Shown: positions 1 through 7,145, numbered from the stretch's first letter. The stretch: 7,923 bases of DNA from an uncultured Blautia sp. (GCA_902476765.1 CABSEJ010000151.1:1-7923), one strand, 5' to 3'. The notes: generated by a model not told the origin, from the letters alone. A program made the numbers and translations.

Positions 1-2
1 AA

Positions 3-290
3 GATTTTCTGGAGAAGAATAGAGCGGAGGCGAAGAGTGTGAGTATCTTTGAATACGATGAAGAGGAACACATGAGACAGGAGAGGGAGCAGTTTTGGAA
101 TAAGGGCATGCGGGAAGGTCGCAGACAGGGAATACAGGAAGGCCTTGAAATTGGCCGAGCTCGGTTGATACAGAAAAAAATAGAAAGAGGAAAGTCGATT
201 TCCCAGATAGCAGAGGAACTGGAAAGTACAGAGGAGGAAATCCAGGCAGTTATAGAGAAGATGAATGAGAAAAGTCTGTTGAAAAAATAA
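3..290 (+). CDS. Rpn/YhgA-like PD-(D/E)XK nuclease family protein, C-terminal fragment (5' end outside window)
   Basis: The reading frame is open from the window's left edge to a TAA at 288-290, so this is the last ~95 residues of a longer protein, not a short gene. The visible part starts DFLEKNRAEAK, then SIFEYDEEEHMRQERE, a Gly/Arg/Glu-rich helix (residues ~35-60 of the fragment), and ends in a helix-turn-helix-like stretch (KIERGKSISQIAEELES). This tail is characteristic of Rpn (recombination-promoting nuclease / 'putative transposase') proteins, whose nuclease domain is N-terminal and therefore not seen here. Family members are DNA endonucleases, and some enterobacterial ones have been linked to anti-phage defence. 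Family assignment rests on tail pattern recognition only. A GTG at 39 with a good upstream SD lies inside the frame and is listed separately. No convincing terminator follows the stop. Confidence 0.75.
   Translation, partial: DFLEKNRAEAKSVSIFEYDEEEHMRQEREQFWNKGMREGRRQGIQEGLEIGRARLIQKKIERGKSISQIAEELESTEEEIQAVIEKMNEKSLLKK
26..41 (+). promoter_or_regulatory. Possible internal ribosome binding site and GTG start inside the Rpn gene
   Basis: GGAGG at 26-30 is followed after 8 nt by an in-frame GTG at 39-41. Translation from there would give an 83-residue protein ending at 290, containing only the C-terminal part of the Rpn protein. The spacing and SD quality equal those of jetB and jetD in this window. 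The GGAGG also encodes part of Ala-Glu-Ala in the full-length frame, so it may be chance. Confidence 0.35.
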
Positions 291-329
291 TAAGCTGGAG
301 AAGGAGGCTGCCGCATTAAGCAGATATGA

Positions 330-424
330 AGAATATTTATACATTTTATGTGAATTTGCCGAGTATAGCTTTAAGGCCTCAGGCTCAAAGCCACGTAGAC
401 TTGCAGTAAATTTATAAATATTCT
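330..424. repeat. 12-bp perfect inverted repeat enclosing 71 bp
   Basis: AGAATATTTATA at 330-341 is the exact reverse complement of TATAAATATTCT at 413-424. The arms are AT-rich. The enclosed 71 bp contain only short internal pairings, such as GCCT (376-379) with AGGC (381-384), and no gene. No direct repeat flanks the arms, so mobility is not supported. It could be a decayed element, a long hairpin at the 3' end of the Rpn transcript, or chance in AT-rich DNA. Confidence 0.4.
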
Positions 425-446
425 CAAATTTTAGCTTAATGGGACA

Positions 447-454
447 GCCCTATT
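447..454. repeat. Left target-site duplication of the MITE (GCCCTATT)
   Basis: The 8-mer GCCCTATT directly abuts the left inverted repeat and is identical to the copy at 588-595. Removing the element and one copy restores a continuous presumed target site running from the GGGACA at 441-446 into the TGCTTTAG after 595. Confidence 0.85.
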
Positions 455-587
455 GTAACAGTTCAGCTTTGCTGAACCGTTACAGGCAAAATCCATGCAA
501 AATCGCCTACGGCGATGGGATTTTGCCTCCTGAATCATGTTCTTACGGTCAGCGCAGCAAGTGCGCAGACCTAGGCTGAACTGTTAC
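455..587. mobile_element. MITE, 133 bp, IS66-like ends with 8-bp target duplication
   Basis: The element has perfect 13-bp terminal inverted repeats, GTAACAGTTCAGC at 455-467 and GCTGAACTGTTAC at 575-587. It is flanked on both sides by the identical 8-mer GCCCTATT (447-454 and 588-595). Ends beginning GTAA with 8-bp duplications are the hallmark of the IS66 family, so it was probably mobilised in trans by an IS66-type transposase. It has no coding capacity. The interior is highly foldable: 484-494 pairs with 518-528 (11 bp), enclosing a 6-bp hairpin 502-507/511-516; 547-556 pairs with 562-571 around one A-A mismatch. A third, inverted near-copy of the end (471-483, 12 of 13) can pair with the left end across a 3-nt loop. 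It sits 30 bp upstream of the jet -35. The family call is inference; the ends and duplication are directly visible. Confidence 0.85.
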
Positions 588-595
588 GCCCTATT
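588..595. repeat. Right target-site duplication of the MITE (GCCCTATT)
   Basis: This 8-mer directly abuts the right inverted repeat and is identical to 447-454. The lack of mismatches suggests the insertion is not old. Confidence 0.85.
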
Positions 596-603
596 TGCTT
601 TAG

Positions 604-635
604 TTTGGAAAAACCTAATGACAATTTTTTCCAAA
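604..635. promoter_or_regulatory. Candidate operator: 10-bp perfect dyad over the jet -35 region
   Basis: TTTGGAAAAA at 604-613 is the exact reverse complement of TTTTTCCAAA at 626-635, with a 12-bp spacer. Half-site centres are 22 bp apart, about two helical turns. The dyad encloses the -35 hexamer (618-623) and covers most of the promoter spacer, where a bound dimer would block RNA polymerase. No known regulator motif is recognised, and no regulator gene is in the window. Confidence 0.5.
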
Positions 636-646
636 TATCTTATAAT
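618..646 (+). promoter_or_regulatory. Predicted sigma-A-type promoter of the jetABCD operon
   Basis: The -35 is ATGACA (618-623, one mismatch to TTGACA) and the -10 is a perfect TATAAT (641-646), with the optimal 17-bp spacer. The expected transcript start is near 653, leaving a ~39-nt leader before jetA. It is the only strong promoter seen upstream of jetA, so it likely drives all four genes. Confidence 0.75.
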
Positions 647-691
647 ACTCCCAGATAACAAGTAAACCATTCAGGGAGCCGGGGGTATTCT

Positions 692-2068
692 ATGTTTCAG
701 GTCTTACCGGGGAATTTCTTTGTCCCTTTGTCTTCACAAAATAAAACGGTATATTGGGAATGTATCTGTAAGCTGTTTTCTGTTATGGAACATCAGCTTT
801 CTTTTGGTGTGGAAAGAGATGTGCTGGTGGATGAGCTGCAGTATTATTTTGAGCAGTCTGCAGCTGCGGAGATAGTAGAGGAGGACTTTGCGGCTTCGGA
901 CAGCAGGGGAAAGGCAAACGGTATTCTCAGAAGGCTGGAGTTCTATGGATGGATTGAGGTGGAAACGGATAAAAGCTACGTGCAGAGAGTGAATTTTAAG
1001 GAATATGCTGTCAAGCTTATGAAAACCCTTCTGGAGATTGAAGAAGGAAAGCAGATTGAATATCAGGGCTATATCTATACGATTTACAGCCTGGTCCGGG
1101 GAAATACGGAGAATCCAGGAGTGGTCCTTCTGCAGGTTTTGGAGAATACGGATTTGCTTATTACAGGGCTTAAAAATCTTAATTCTAATATTAAGCATTA
1201 TATCGATGAACTGACCAGGCACAGTACAGTGGCGGAGATTATGGATGCGCTGTTTAATGACTATATTACAAATATTGTAGATAAGGCCTATCACAGGCTT
1301 CTTACATCGGATAATGTATCCAAGTTCCGGCCGGAAATTATAGAGAGGCTGGAGAGCAGAAGCAGGAGCAAAAGCTATGTGGAAAAGACGGCGGCGGAGC
1401 TGGCCGCTCTCCAGGAGACAGATAAAGAAACGGCAAAGGAAAATGTGTACCGGTATCTTCATGAAATCATTGAAGCCTTCCGGAATATGGACGAAATACT
1501 CAATGAAATCAATCAAAAAAATACTCAGTACCAGCGGGCGGCCATAAATCGGGCGAAGTTTCTCTTATCTGGGAATGATGATGTAAGAGGGCAGCTGAAA
1601 GAAATTCTCATGGGAATCAACGAGGCCATTAACCGGGAGCAGATGGATTTGGGAGGGATTTATGAAATTGAATTTCTGGAAAATCTTATCCGGATTTACA
1701 GCAGCTCCTTTTTGGATGAAGCTTCTTTTTATTCACCGGTGGAAGGCAGGAAGGAATTTGTTCCCCAGCAGATAGCTAATCACAAGCCGGATTTGGCCCT
1801 GCGCCAGGAGAAGCTGCGAAAGCTGGCGGAGAAAATGAGCCGGGTGTTAAGCGTGGAGAAAATAGAGAAATATGTGGATAAATGCCTGGGAGAACAGAGG
1901 GAAATGCGGGCAGTCCAGTTTCCGTTGGAAAACACAGAAGATTTTATAAAGGTTATTTATATTCGGCTGTATGGCCAGAGGAAAAATGTGAATTACAAAA
2001 TAGAGCCATTGGACGTGAAAGAGATAAAGGGATACCGGTTTAAGGATTTCCGGGTTTGGAGGAAATAG
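692..2068 (+). CDS. jetA: Wadjet subunit JetA (kleisin-like, DUF5716/PF18982-type)
   Basis: This 458-residue protein is the probable kleisin-like subunit of a Wadjet complex, which should bridge the two ATPase heads of JetC and hold JetB. The N-terminal ~110 residues look like a winged-helix domain, with the opening FFVPLSSQNKTVYWECICKL and a later ILRRLEFYGWIEVE. The middle (~110-400) is almost wholly helical, and a basic wing-like segment ends the protein (~416-458, ending FRVWRK). It has no signal peptide or membrane segment, so it is cytoplasmic. The ATG at 692 is preceded by GGGGGT (681-686), a poorer SD than those of jetB and jetD. jetB starts 2 nt after its stop. Identification rests on position ahead of clear JetC and JetD genes plus resemblance to the JetA family often seen in Clostridia. 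This kind of JetA points to type III Wadjet; the subtype is less sure than the role. Confidence 0.85.
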   Translation: MFQVLPGNFFVPLSSQNKTVYWECICKLFSVMEHQLSFGVERDVLVDELQYYFEQSAAAEIVEEDFAASDSRGKANGILRRLEFYGWIEVETDKSYVQRVNFKEYAVKLMKTLLEIEEGKQIEYQGYIYTIYSLVRGNTENPGVVLLQVLENTDLLITGLKNLNSNIKHYIDELTRHSTVAEIMDALFNDYITNIVDKAYHRLLTSDNVSKFRPEIIERLESRSRSKSYVEKTAAELAALQETDKETAKENVYRYLHEIIEAFRNMDEILNEINQKNTQYQRAAINRAKFLLSGNDDVRGQLKEILMGINEAINREQMDLGGIYEIEFLENLIRIYSSSFLDEASFYSPVEGRKEFVPQQIANHKPDLALRQEKLRKLAEKMSRVLSVEKIEKYVDKCLGEQREMRAVQFPLENTEDFIKVIYIRLYGQRKNVNYKIEPLDVKEIKGYRFKDFRVWRK

Positions 2069-2070
2069 AC

Positions 2071-2685
2071 GTGGAATTATTGGAAAATATGCTGCAAAGG
2101 GATAAAGATGAGTTTAAGAGAATCTGCAATAAGCTGTTAAGCCAATGCTTTCTTTGCAGAGCCAGTGGGGCAGGCAGGGCGGATTTTTATTTTGTTTCCA
2201 AATATAAGAGGGAATTTCAGGAATATTTGTCTGTGCTGGGCTATCGCCTGGAAATCAATGAGGATGAAGGGGTTATACAGCTTACAAATCCGCAGAATTA
2301 CAACCGGCTTAATCTGAAGCTCTTTGAGTCGGTGATACTGTTGATTCTCAGAGTTCTCTATGATGAGAAGAAACGGGAGCTTTCCGTCAGTGATGAGGTA
2401 ATTGTGAATCTGGGGGATATTCAGGATAAGTTTTTAAGTCTTCAGATTCGGGAGAAGATGATTGATAAGACCACCATGCGGAATGCGCTGCATCTGTTCC
2501 GCAGATTCCAGCTTATTGAACTGCTGGACAAGGATTTGGGAAATGAGGACTCCAGAATCCTGATTTATAATTCCATTATGATGGCTGTGCGGATTGAGGA
2601 TATTAAGCAGGCTTATGAGAAGCTGGAATTGTACAGAAAGGGGAAAGCTGCAGATGAAAAAACTGAAGAGAATGAAGCTGATTAA
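2071..2685 (+). CDS. jetB: Wadjet subunit JetB (KITE-like, probably DUF6063-type)
   Basis: This ~204-residue cytoplasmic protein is expected to be the small KITE-like subunit that binds JetA in the JetABC motor. It is a compact alternation of helices and short strands consistent with tandem winged-helix domains: CNKLLSQCFLCRA near the N-terminus, then a YRLEINEDEGVIQL strand pair, and NALHLFRRFQLIELLD near residue 150. The tail is acidic (DEKTEENEAD). The GTG at 2071 is chosen because GGAGG (2058-2062) sits 8 nt upstream. A TTG at 2056 would be the alternative, but its own first codons contain that SD and it lacks one of its own. The SD lies inside the last codons of jetA, which suggests coupled translation. 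Its last 32 nt overlap jetC. By sequence alone the family is weak; the assignment relies on length and position between jetA and jetC. Confidence 0.8.
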   Translation: MELLENMLQRDKDEFKRICNKLLSQCFLCRASGAGRADFYFVSKYKREFQEYLSVLGYRLEINEDEGVIQLTNPQNYNRLNLKLFESVILLILRVLYDEKKRELSVSDEVIVNLGDIQDKFLSLQIREKMIDKTTMRNALHLFRRFQLIELLDKDLGNEDSRILIYNSIMMAVRIEDIKQAYEKLELYRKGKAADEKTEENEAD

Positions 2686-5600
2686 CTGGCACCGCTTTGA
2701 AAACTGTACCATTGAATTCGGAGATTCTACGCTGCTTTCCGGGGAAAACGGAGCAGGAAAAACCACACTTTTGGATGCCATTCAGTTTGTCATAACCTGT
2801 TCTGCAGCGGCTTTTAATAAAGCGGCTCATGAGAATGGAAAGAGAAAGCTCAGCGGTTATGTGCGGTATAAAACAGGAAGGGAAAATAAGACTTATGAGA
2901 GAACCGGGGAGATTAGCGCCCACATAGCCCTGGAATTTTATGAGGAAAGCCGGAACCGGTATTTTATTATAGGGGCTGTGGTGGATTCTGCCACAGAAGG
3001 CCAGGAAACAACGGTCCGATACCTGATAGATGACAAAAGACTAAATGACGAAATGTTTTTCAAAGCAGGGAATACCCCTCGGTCCATTTCGGAATTTCGT
3101 GCCGCAAACAAGGGAATCCGCCAATGGTGCAAGACACAGGTGGAGGCCAAGAAAATGGTAAAGGCAAGGCTGGGGAGAATCGAGGACAAATTTTTCAGCC
3201 TGATTCCCAAGGCACTGGCTTTTAAACCTATTGATAATATTAAAGACTTTGTGTATTCCTATGTATTAGACGAAAAAGAGGTCAGCATTGACGTTCTCAG
3301 GGAAAATGTACGCAGTTATCAGGATTTGGGAAGGACCCTGGAGTCTGTGAAGCGGAGAATGGAAAAGCTGGAGAAGATAGAAGGCTTTTACCAGGAGGCA
3401 AAGGGCTGTATAGACAGAGATGGTATGTATCAGTTCTTTCTCTGCCGGGCAGAGGCGGATATTGCCGGGGAACAGATGGAAAGGCTGAAGGCGGAAATCA
3501 GTACAGAAGAGTACAGGAAAAATCAGGCAATCCAGGAGCTGGAGGCTGCAGAAGCGGAGAAAAATCAGAAGCAGGAAATCGAGACTAACCTTAGAGTTGA
3601 ACTGAAGCAGAACAAGGATTTTATTGCCCTGGAAGAACAGAAGAAAGAACTGGAACATTATCTGGAGGAAGAACGGGGCTTTTTGGAAGAGAAAAAGGAC
3701 CTGAAAAAAAGTGTAAAAAGAAGCCTGGCCCAGTTAGACCAGCTGTTGGAAATCAAGGATGTGGATTTTGTCAGGGAAGCCAGAGTGGTTTTGGAAAAAA
3801 TAGATAAAATCCAGGATGTGGCAGAGACTCGCAGTCTTGTAGATAAGGTGATTCGCTACAAGACGGAAATGTACGAGAAGGTCCAGAGAAAACTGGCAGA
3901 GGTGCAGATTAAACAGAGGGAAAAGGAGAGCCAAAAGCTGGAGCTGGAAGAGGAGATTAAGCGGCTGGAGCGAAAGAAGCTGTCTTATCCTCCGGCAGTA
4001 AACCGGGTTATGGAAGCTGTCCAGGAAGAGTTTGCCAGAATCGGCCGCAAAGCAGAGCCCCATGTTCTCTGTGAGGTTTTGGAAATCGCAGATGAAAGCT
4101 GGAGAAACGCAGTGGAAGGCTATTTGAATACCCAGCGTTTTTATGTGCTTGTGGAGCCGGAAAATTTCGATATTGCCCTGGGAATTTATGACAGACTGCG
4201 AAAAGAAAAAAAGGCCTATGGCGTGGGACTGATAAATGCCCAGAACCTGGAGGAATATGACCAGACTCCTGAGGGAACCCTTGCACAGGCTGTCAGCTCT
4301 AAAAATAAATATGCCCGCAGGTTTGCCAATATGGTTTTGGGTAAAGTGCGTATGTGCAGTCGGTATGAGGAATTAAAGAAGTATCCCACTTCCATTACCA
4401 GAGAATGTATGAAATACCAGAACAAGGTAGCCAGCGCCATTAAACCGGAAGTTTTCAGCATGCCTTTTATTGGGAAAAATGCCTTTAAGGTACAGTTAGA
4501 ACAGGCCAAAAAGAAAAAGGCTCTTCTGGAGGAGGAATTAAGAAAAGTAGAGGAGCAGCTGGAACAGCTCAACTACACAGTGAAGCCTCTTTCCACAGAG
4601 TCTGACATCGATGTAAAGTATCGTTTAGAAGTGCTTACCAGGCTTTTTCACAGTCAGAATATGATAAAGAAATGCAGAGAAAATATTAAAACTCTGGAAA
4701 AGAATTCTACACTGATTGAGAAACAGATTCAGCTGAACACCCTGGAAAAAATCCGTGAGCAGCTGGAGAAAGAGATTGGAAACCAGAACCGGAAAATCGG
4801 TATCATTCAGCAGAAAATAGAGAATAAAAAGGAACAGCTTCAGGCAGCAGGGCAGAAGCGGCTGGAGCAGCAGGGACAGGTAACAAGGCTGGGCCAGGAA
4901 GCCGGGGAGGCTCTTTCCGGCTGGAACAGAGAGTATGAAAAGCAGACGGCACAGAAAACCTACGAACAGTTTAAGGAAAACTTTGAAAGACAAAAGAAGG
5001 GCAACTGGACCAGGAAACTAAATGTGGAAGCCGCTATGACGGAGCGGATGATACAGTATAAAACGGAATATAATTTCGGAGCGCCGGCTACCATGGAGGG
5101 ATTTCCGGAATTTGCTCTTGTCTATGACCGGCTGCGGACTTCGGAGCTTCTGGATTATGAGGAAAAGGTGGAGGCTGCAAGACAGGCGGCAGAAGAAGAG
5201 TTCCGGGAACAGTTTCTTTCAAAACTCCAGGAGAATATGAAACAGGCCCAGGGAGAATTTAAAGAATTAAACAGGGCCCTGAAGGATATTACCTTCAGCA
5301 GCGAAGAATATGAATTTTTGTACATGCCCAGTAAAAAGTACCGCAGCTATTATGAGATGATTATGGATGATTTCAACATGGTTCAGGGGGAGTCTATTTT
5401 CAGCGGTATTTTTCATGAGGCTCACCGGGAGGTTATTGACGAATTGTTTGACCGCCTTGCAGTGAACAATGAGAATAATGCCAAAACACTGGATGAGTTT
5501 ACGGATTACCGTACCTATATGGATTATGATATTAAAATTATTCACAGAGACGGAAGCTATTCCTATTATTCCAAGGTCTGTGAGGAAAAAAGCGGCGGAG

Positions 5601-5893
5601 AAACCCAGACACCGTTTTATGTGACAGTGGCAGCTTCCTTCGTGCAGCTTTATACCAATAACATCGGCGGAGAAGCGGCAGGCCTGGTCATGTTTGACGA
5701 AGCCTTTAATAATATGGATGATGAGCGTATCGGCGGTGTACTGGAATTTTTAAGACGTCTGCCTCTGCAGATTCTTATAGCAGCTCCGCCGGACAAGATT
5801 CAGTACATTGGACCGGAGATGGAGGAAACTCTTCTTGTTATGACAGATGACAAGGTCAGCTATGTGGAGGAATATTATAATGGGGCGGTATGA
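2654..5893 (+). CDS. jetC: Wadjet subunit JetC (SMC/MukB-like ATPase)
   Basis: This 1079-residue SMC-like ATPase should power DNA loop extrusion and recognition of circular DNA in the Wadjet complex. Visible parts are: an N-terminal head with Walker A GENGAGKT (30-37) followed by LLDAIQFV; a first coiled coil (~220-440); a hinge-like globular region (~445-610); a second coiled coil (~612-880); and a C-terminal head with ABC signature KSGGE (979-983), Walker B LVMFDE (1011-1016, D1015 and E1016) and a D-loop NNMD. The usual switch histidine after Walker B is not obvious, since that strand reads ILIAAPPDK. The start is ATG 2654, preceded by AAAGGGG (2637-2643). A TTG at 2594 in the same frame would add 20 residues from deep inside jetB and has no SD. 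ATG 2672 is a weaker alternative. It overlaps jetB by 32 nt and jetD by 14 nt. All ATPase motifs are intact. Confidence 0.95.
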   Translation: MKKLKRMKLINWHRFENCTIEFGDSTLLSGENGAGKTTLLDAIQFVITCSAAAFNKAAHENGKRKLSGYVRYKTGRENKTYERTGEISAHIALEFYEESRNRYFIIGAVVDSATEGQETTVRYLIDDKRLNDEMFFKAGNTPRSISEFRAANKGIRQWCKTQVEAKKMVKARLGRIEDKFFSLIPKALAFKPIDNIKDFVYSYVLDEKEVSIDVLRENVRSYQDLGRTLESVKRRMEKLEKIEGFYQEAKGCIDRDGMYQFFLCRAEADIAGEQMERLKAEISTEEYRKNQAIQELEAAEAEKNQKQEIETNLRVELKQNKDFIALEEQKKELEHYLEEERGFLEEKKDLKKSVKRSLAQLDQLLEIKDVDFVREARVVLEKIDKIQDVAETRSLVDKVIRYKTEMYEKVQRKLAEVQIKQREKESQKLELEEEIKRLERKKLSYPPAVNRVMEAVQEEFARIGRKAEPHVLCEVLEIADESWRNAVEGYLNTQRFYVLVEPENFDIALGIYDRLRKEKKAYGVGLINAQNLEEYDQTPEGTLAQAVSSKNKYARRFANMVLGKVRMCSRYEELKKYPTSITRECMKYQNKVASAIKPEVFSMPFIGKNAFKVQLEQAKKKKALLEEELRKVEEQLEQLNYTVKPLSTESDIDVKYRLEVLTRLFHSQNMIKKCRENIKTLEKNSTLIEKQIQLNTLEKIREQLEKEIGNQNRKIGIIQQKIENKKEQLQAAGQKRLEQQGQVTRLGQEAGEALSGWNREYEKQTAQKTYEQFKENFERQKKGNWTRKLNVEAAMTERMIQYKTEYNFGAPATMEGFPEFALVYDRLRTSELLDYEEKVEAARQAAEEEFREQFLSKLQENMKQAQGEFKELNRALKDITFSSEEYEFLYMPSKKYRSYYEMIMDDFNMVQGESIFSGIFHEAHREVIDELFDRLAVNNENNAKTLDEFTDYRTYMDYDIKIIHRDGSYSYYSKVCEEKSGGETQTPFYVTVAASFVQLYTNNIGGEAAGLVMFDEAFNNMDDERIGGVLEFLRRLPLQILIAAPPDKIQYIGPEMEETLLVMTDDKVSYVEEYYNGAV

Positions 5894-7106
5894 CGTTAAA
5901 GTGCTAAACCGGCTTTTGGATTCTTATGAGAGAAGCCTTTTATCTCAGGGAAAGAATAAAGTTGCTGTGCATATCAGTTTTCCTTTTACAAAGAAAATTA
6001 TGCCGGAATATTTTAACGAAAGCTCCCTGGCTTATGAAGACATTCACAGCGAAATGAAAGCCCTGGAAGAACGAGGATTTCTCTCTATCCTATGGAAAGG
6101 CGGCAGGGAAGGACATATTATGGAAAAGGTGATTCTCCGGGAAGAGAAGGTGACAGAAGTCTATGCCTATGTGGGGAGAAAATCCAAAGCCAGGCTGGTC
6201 CAGGAAAACCTGGACTTGCTGGAAAAGGAAAAAGCACATTGGCAGACCCCTGTGGTGCAGGCCTTTCTTGCTTATCTTACAGAACGGCTCAGAGAAGGAA
6301 AGCCAGTAGGAGAATTTATAAAATTAGAGGACCTGCAGCGAACCGGAAATTTGATTCTGGCCTTGGGCGCTTTGGAGGAAAATAAAGAGAATTGCTACAT
6401 CCGTGAGTTTTCTATCCGTCATTTCGGAAACTCTAAAACCTTTGAATCATTGCTGGGCTTGGTGGAAAAGGTTATGAGACGTTTTCGTAAGGAGTTCGAA
6501 GATATGGACGCTTATGGAATCCTGGCGGAATATTTCGTCTATCACACACCGGATTATGTCTATATGAAAGGAAAGGGCAGACTTGTTTTTGAGAAGAATA
6601 AGAAAAGCTTTTTTGAACTTTCAGAACTGGAACAGGGAATCGGCCTGTCGGGAGAAGACATCGGGAAGGTGAGAATCCAGGCTCAGACTGAAATTAAGAA
6701 AATCATTACCATAGAAAACCTTACCACCTTTTACCGATGGCAGGAAAAAGACAGCCTGCTGGTTTATCTGGGCGGTTATCACAACGGAGTAAGACGGAAG
6801 CTTCTTCATATGCTCTACCAGGAATTTCCGAATGCCCGGTATCTTCATTTTGGAGATATTGATGTGGGAGGTTTTGAGATATACAGAGATTTGTGCAGGA
6901 AAACAGGCATACCCTTTCAGACCTATCATATGGGAATTTACCAGTTGGAGAAATATAAGGACTACAGCCAGGAACTTACAGACAATGACCGAAAACGGCT
7001 GGATAAGCTGATAGAAAAAATGGATGGAGAGGGAGAAGACACAGCGGTGTTAAAGTATATGAAGGAAACGGGGAGAAAACTGGAACAGGAAGGGATAGGA
7101 ATGTAA
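5880..7106 (+). CDS. jetD: Wadjet nuclease subunit JetD (TOPRIM, DUF2220-type)
   Basis: This 408-residue protein is the effector nuclease of Wadjet. It resembles the topoisomerase VI A / Spo11 fold and is expected to cut the DNA that the JetABC motor has identified as a small closed circle. The N-terminal ~270 residues form a DNA-binding arm with winged-helix character (VLNRLLDSYERSLLSQGKNK; ALEERGFLSILWK). The C-terminal TOPRIM domain shows the catalytic Glu in TIENLTTF (E279), the glycine-rich YLGGYHNG, and the metal-binding DxD in HFGDIDVGG (D326, D328), followed by FEIYRDL. ATG 5880 is chosen because GGAGG (5866-5870) lies 9 nt upstream. A same-frame start at 5847 would add 11 residues inside jetC without an SD. 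The 14-nt overlap with jetC suggests translational coupling. All catalytic residues are present, so the nuclease looks functional. Confidence 0.93.
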   Translation: MGRYDVKVLNRLLDSYERSLLSQGKNKVAVHISFPFTKKIMPEYFNESSLAYEDIHSEMKALEERGFLSILWKGGREGHIMEKVILREEKVTEVYAYVGRKSKARLVQENLDLLEKEKAHWQTPVVQAFLAYLTERLREGKPVGEFIKLEDLQRTGNLILALGALEENKENCYIREFSIRHFGNSKTFESLLGLVEKVMRRFRKEFEDMDAYGILAEYFVYHTPDYVYMKGKGRLVFEKNKKSFFELSELEQGIGLSGEDIGKVRIQAQTEIKKIITIENLTTFYRWQEKDSLLVYLGGYHNGVRRKLLHMLYQEFPNARYLHFGDIDVGGFEIYRDLCRKTGIPFQTYHMGIYQLEKYKDYSQELTDNDRKRLDKLIEKMDGEGEDTAVLKYMKETGRKLEQEGIGM

Positions 7107-7108
7107 CA

Positions 7109-7138
7109 AAAATCAGGGTCCAAAACCAGGCTGATTTT
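7109..7138 (+). terminator. Probable terminator hairpin of the jet operon
   Basis: AAAATCAG (7109-7116) pairs perfectly with CTGATTTT (7131-7138). GGT (7117-7119) and ACC (7125-7127) can extend the stem. It starts 3 nt after the jetD stop. The T-run is part of the stem rather than a clean tail, and GTATAAATT follows, so efficiency may be modest. Confidence 0.5.
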
Positions 7139-7145
7139 GTATAAA

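Noticed and set aside
326..409. 27-codon ORF starting ATG at 326
   Set aside because: The only SD-like motif (AAGGAGG, 301-307) is 18 nt away, too far, and the peptide crosses an inverted repeat; no support as a gene.
455..587. Reading the foldable 455-587 region as a tRNA-like or riboswitch leader of jetA
   Set aside because: The flanking 8-bp duplication and terminal repeats show a transposed element, and it lies upstream of the jet promoter, so it is not in the jetA leader.
734..1516. Long 260-codon open frame on the - strand
   Set aside because: It lies wholly within jetA, has no recognisable domain or SD, and reads as a complementary-strand shadow, as do the other - strand frames within jetB, jetC and jetD.
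2056..2073. TTG start for jetB at 2056
   Set aside because: GGAGG at 2058-2062 would lie inside the coding region; the GTG at 2071 has ideal 8-nt spacing to it.
2594..2654. Upstream TTG start for jetC at 2594
   Set aside because: The extra 20 residues come from within jetB, lack an SD and resemble no SMC head; ATG 2654 begins just before the conserved first strand.
5847..5880. Upstream start for jetD at 5847
   Set aside because: It adds 11 residues overlapping jetC with no SD; ATG 5880 has GGAGG 9 nt upstream.
6092..6385. 97-codon + strand frame within jetD
   Set aside because: It is an out-of-frame shadow of jetD, rich in Gly/Arg/Ser with no domain; jetD is intact across it.
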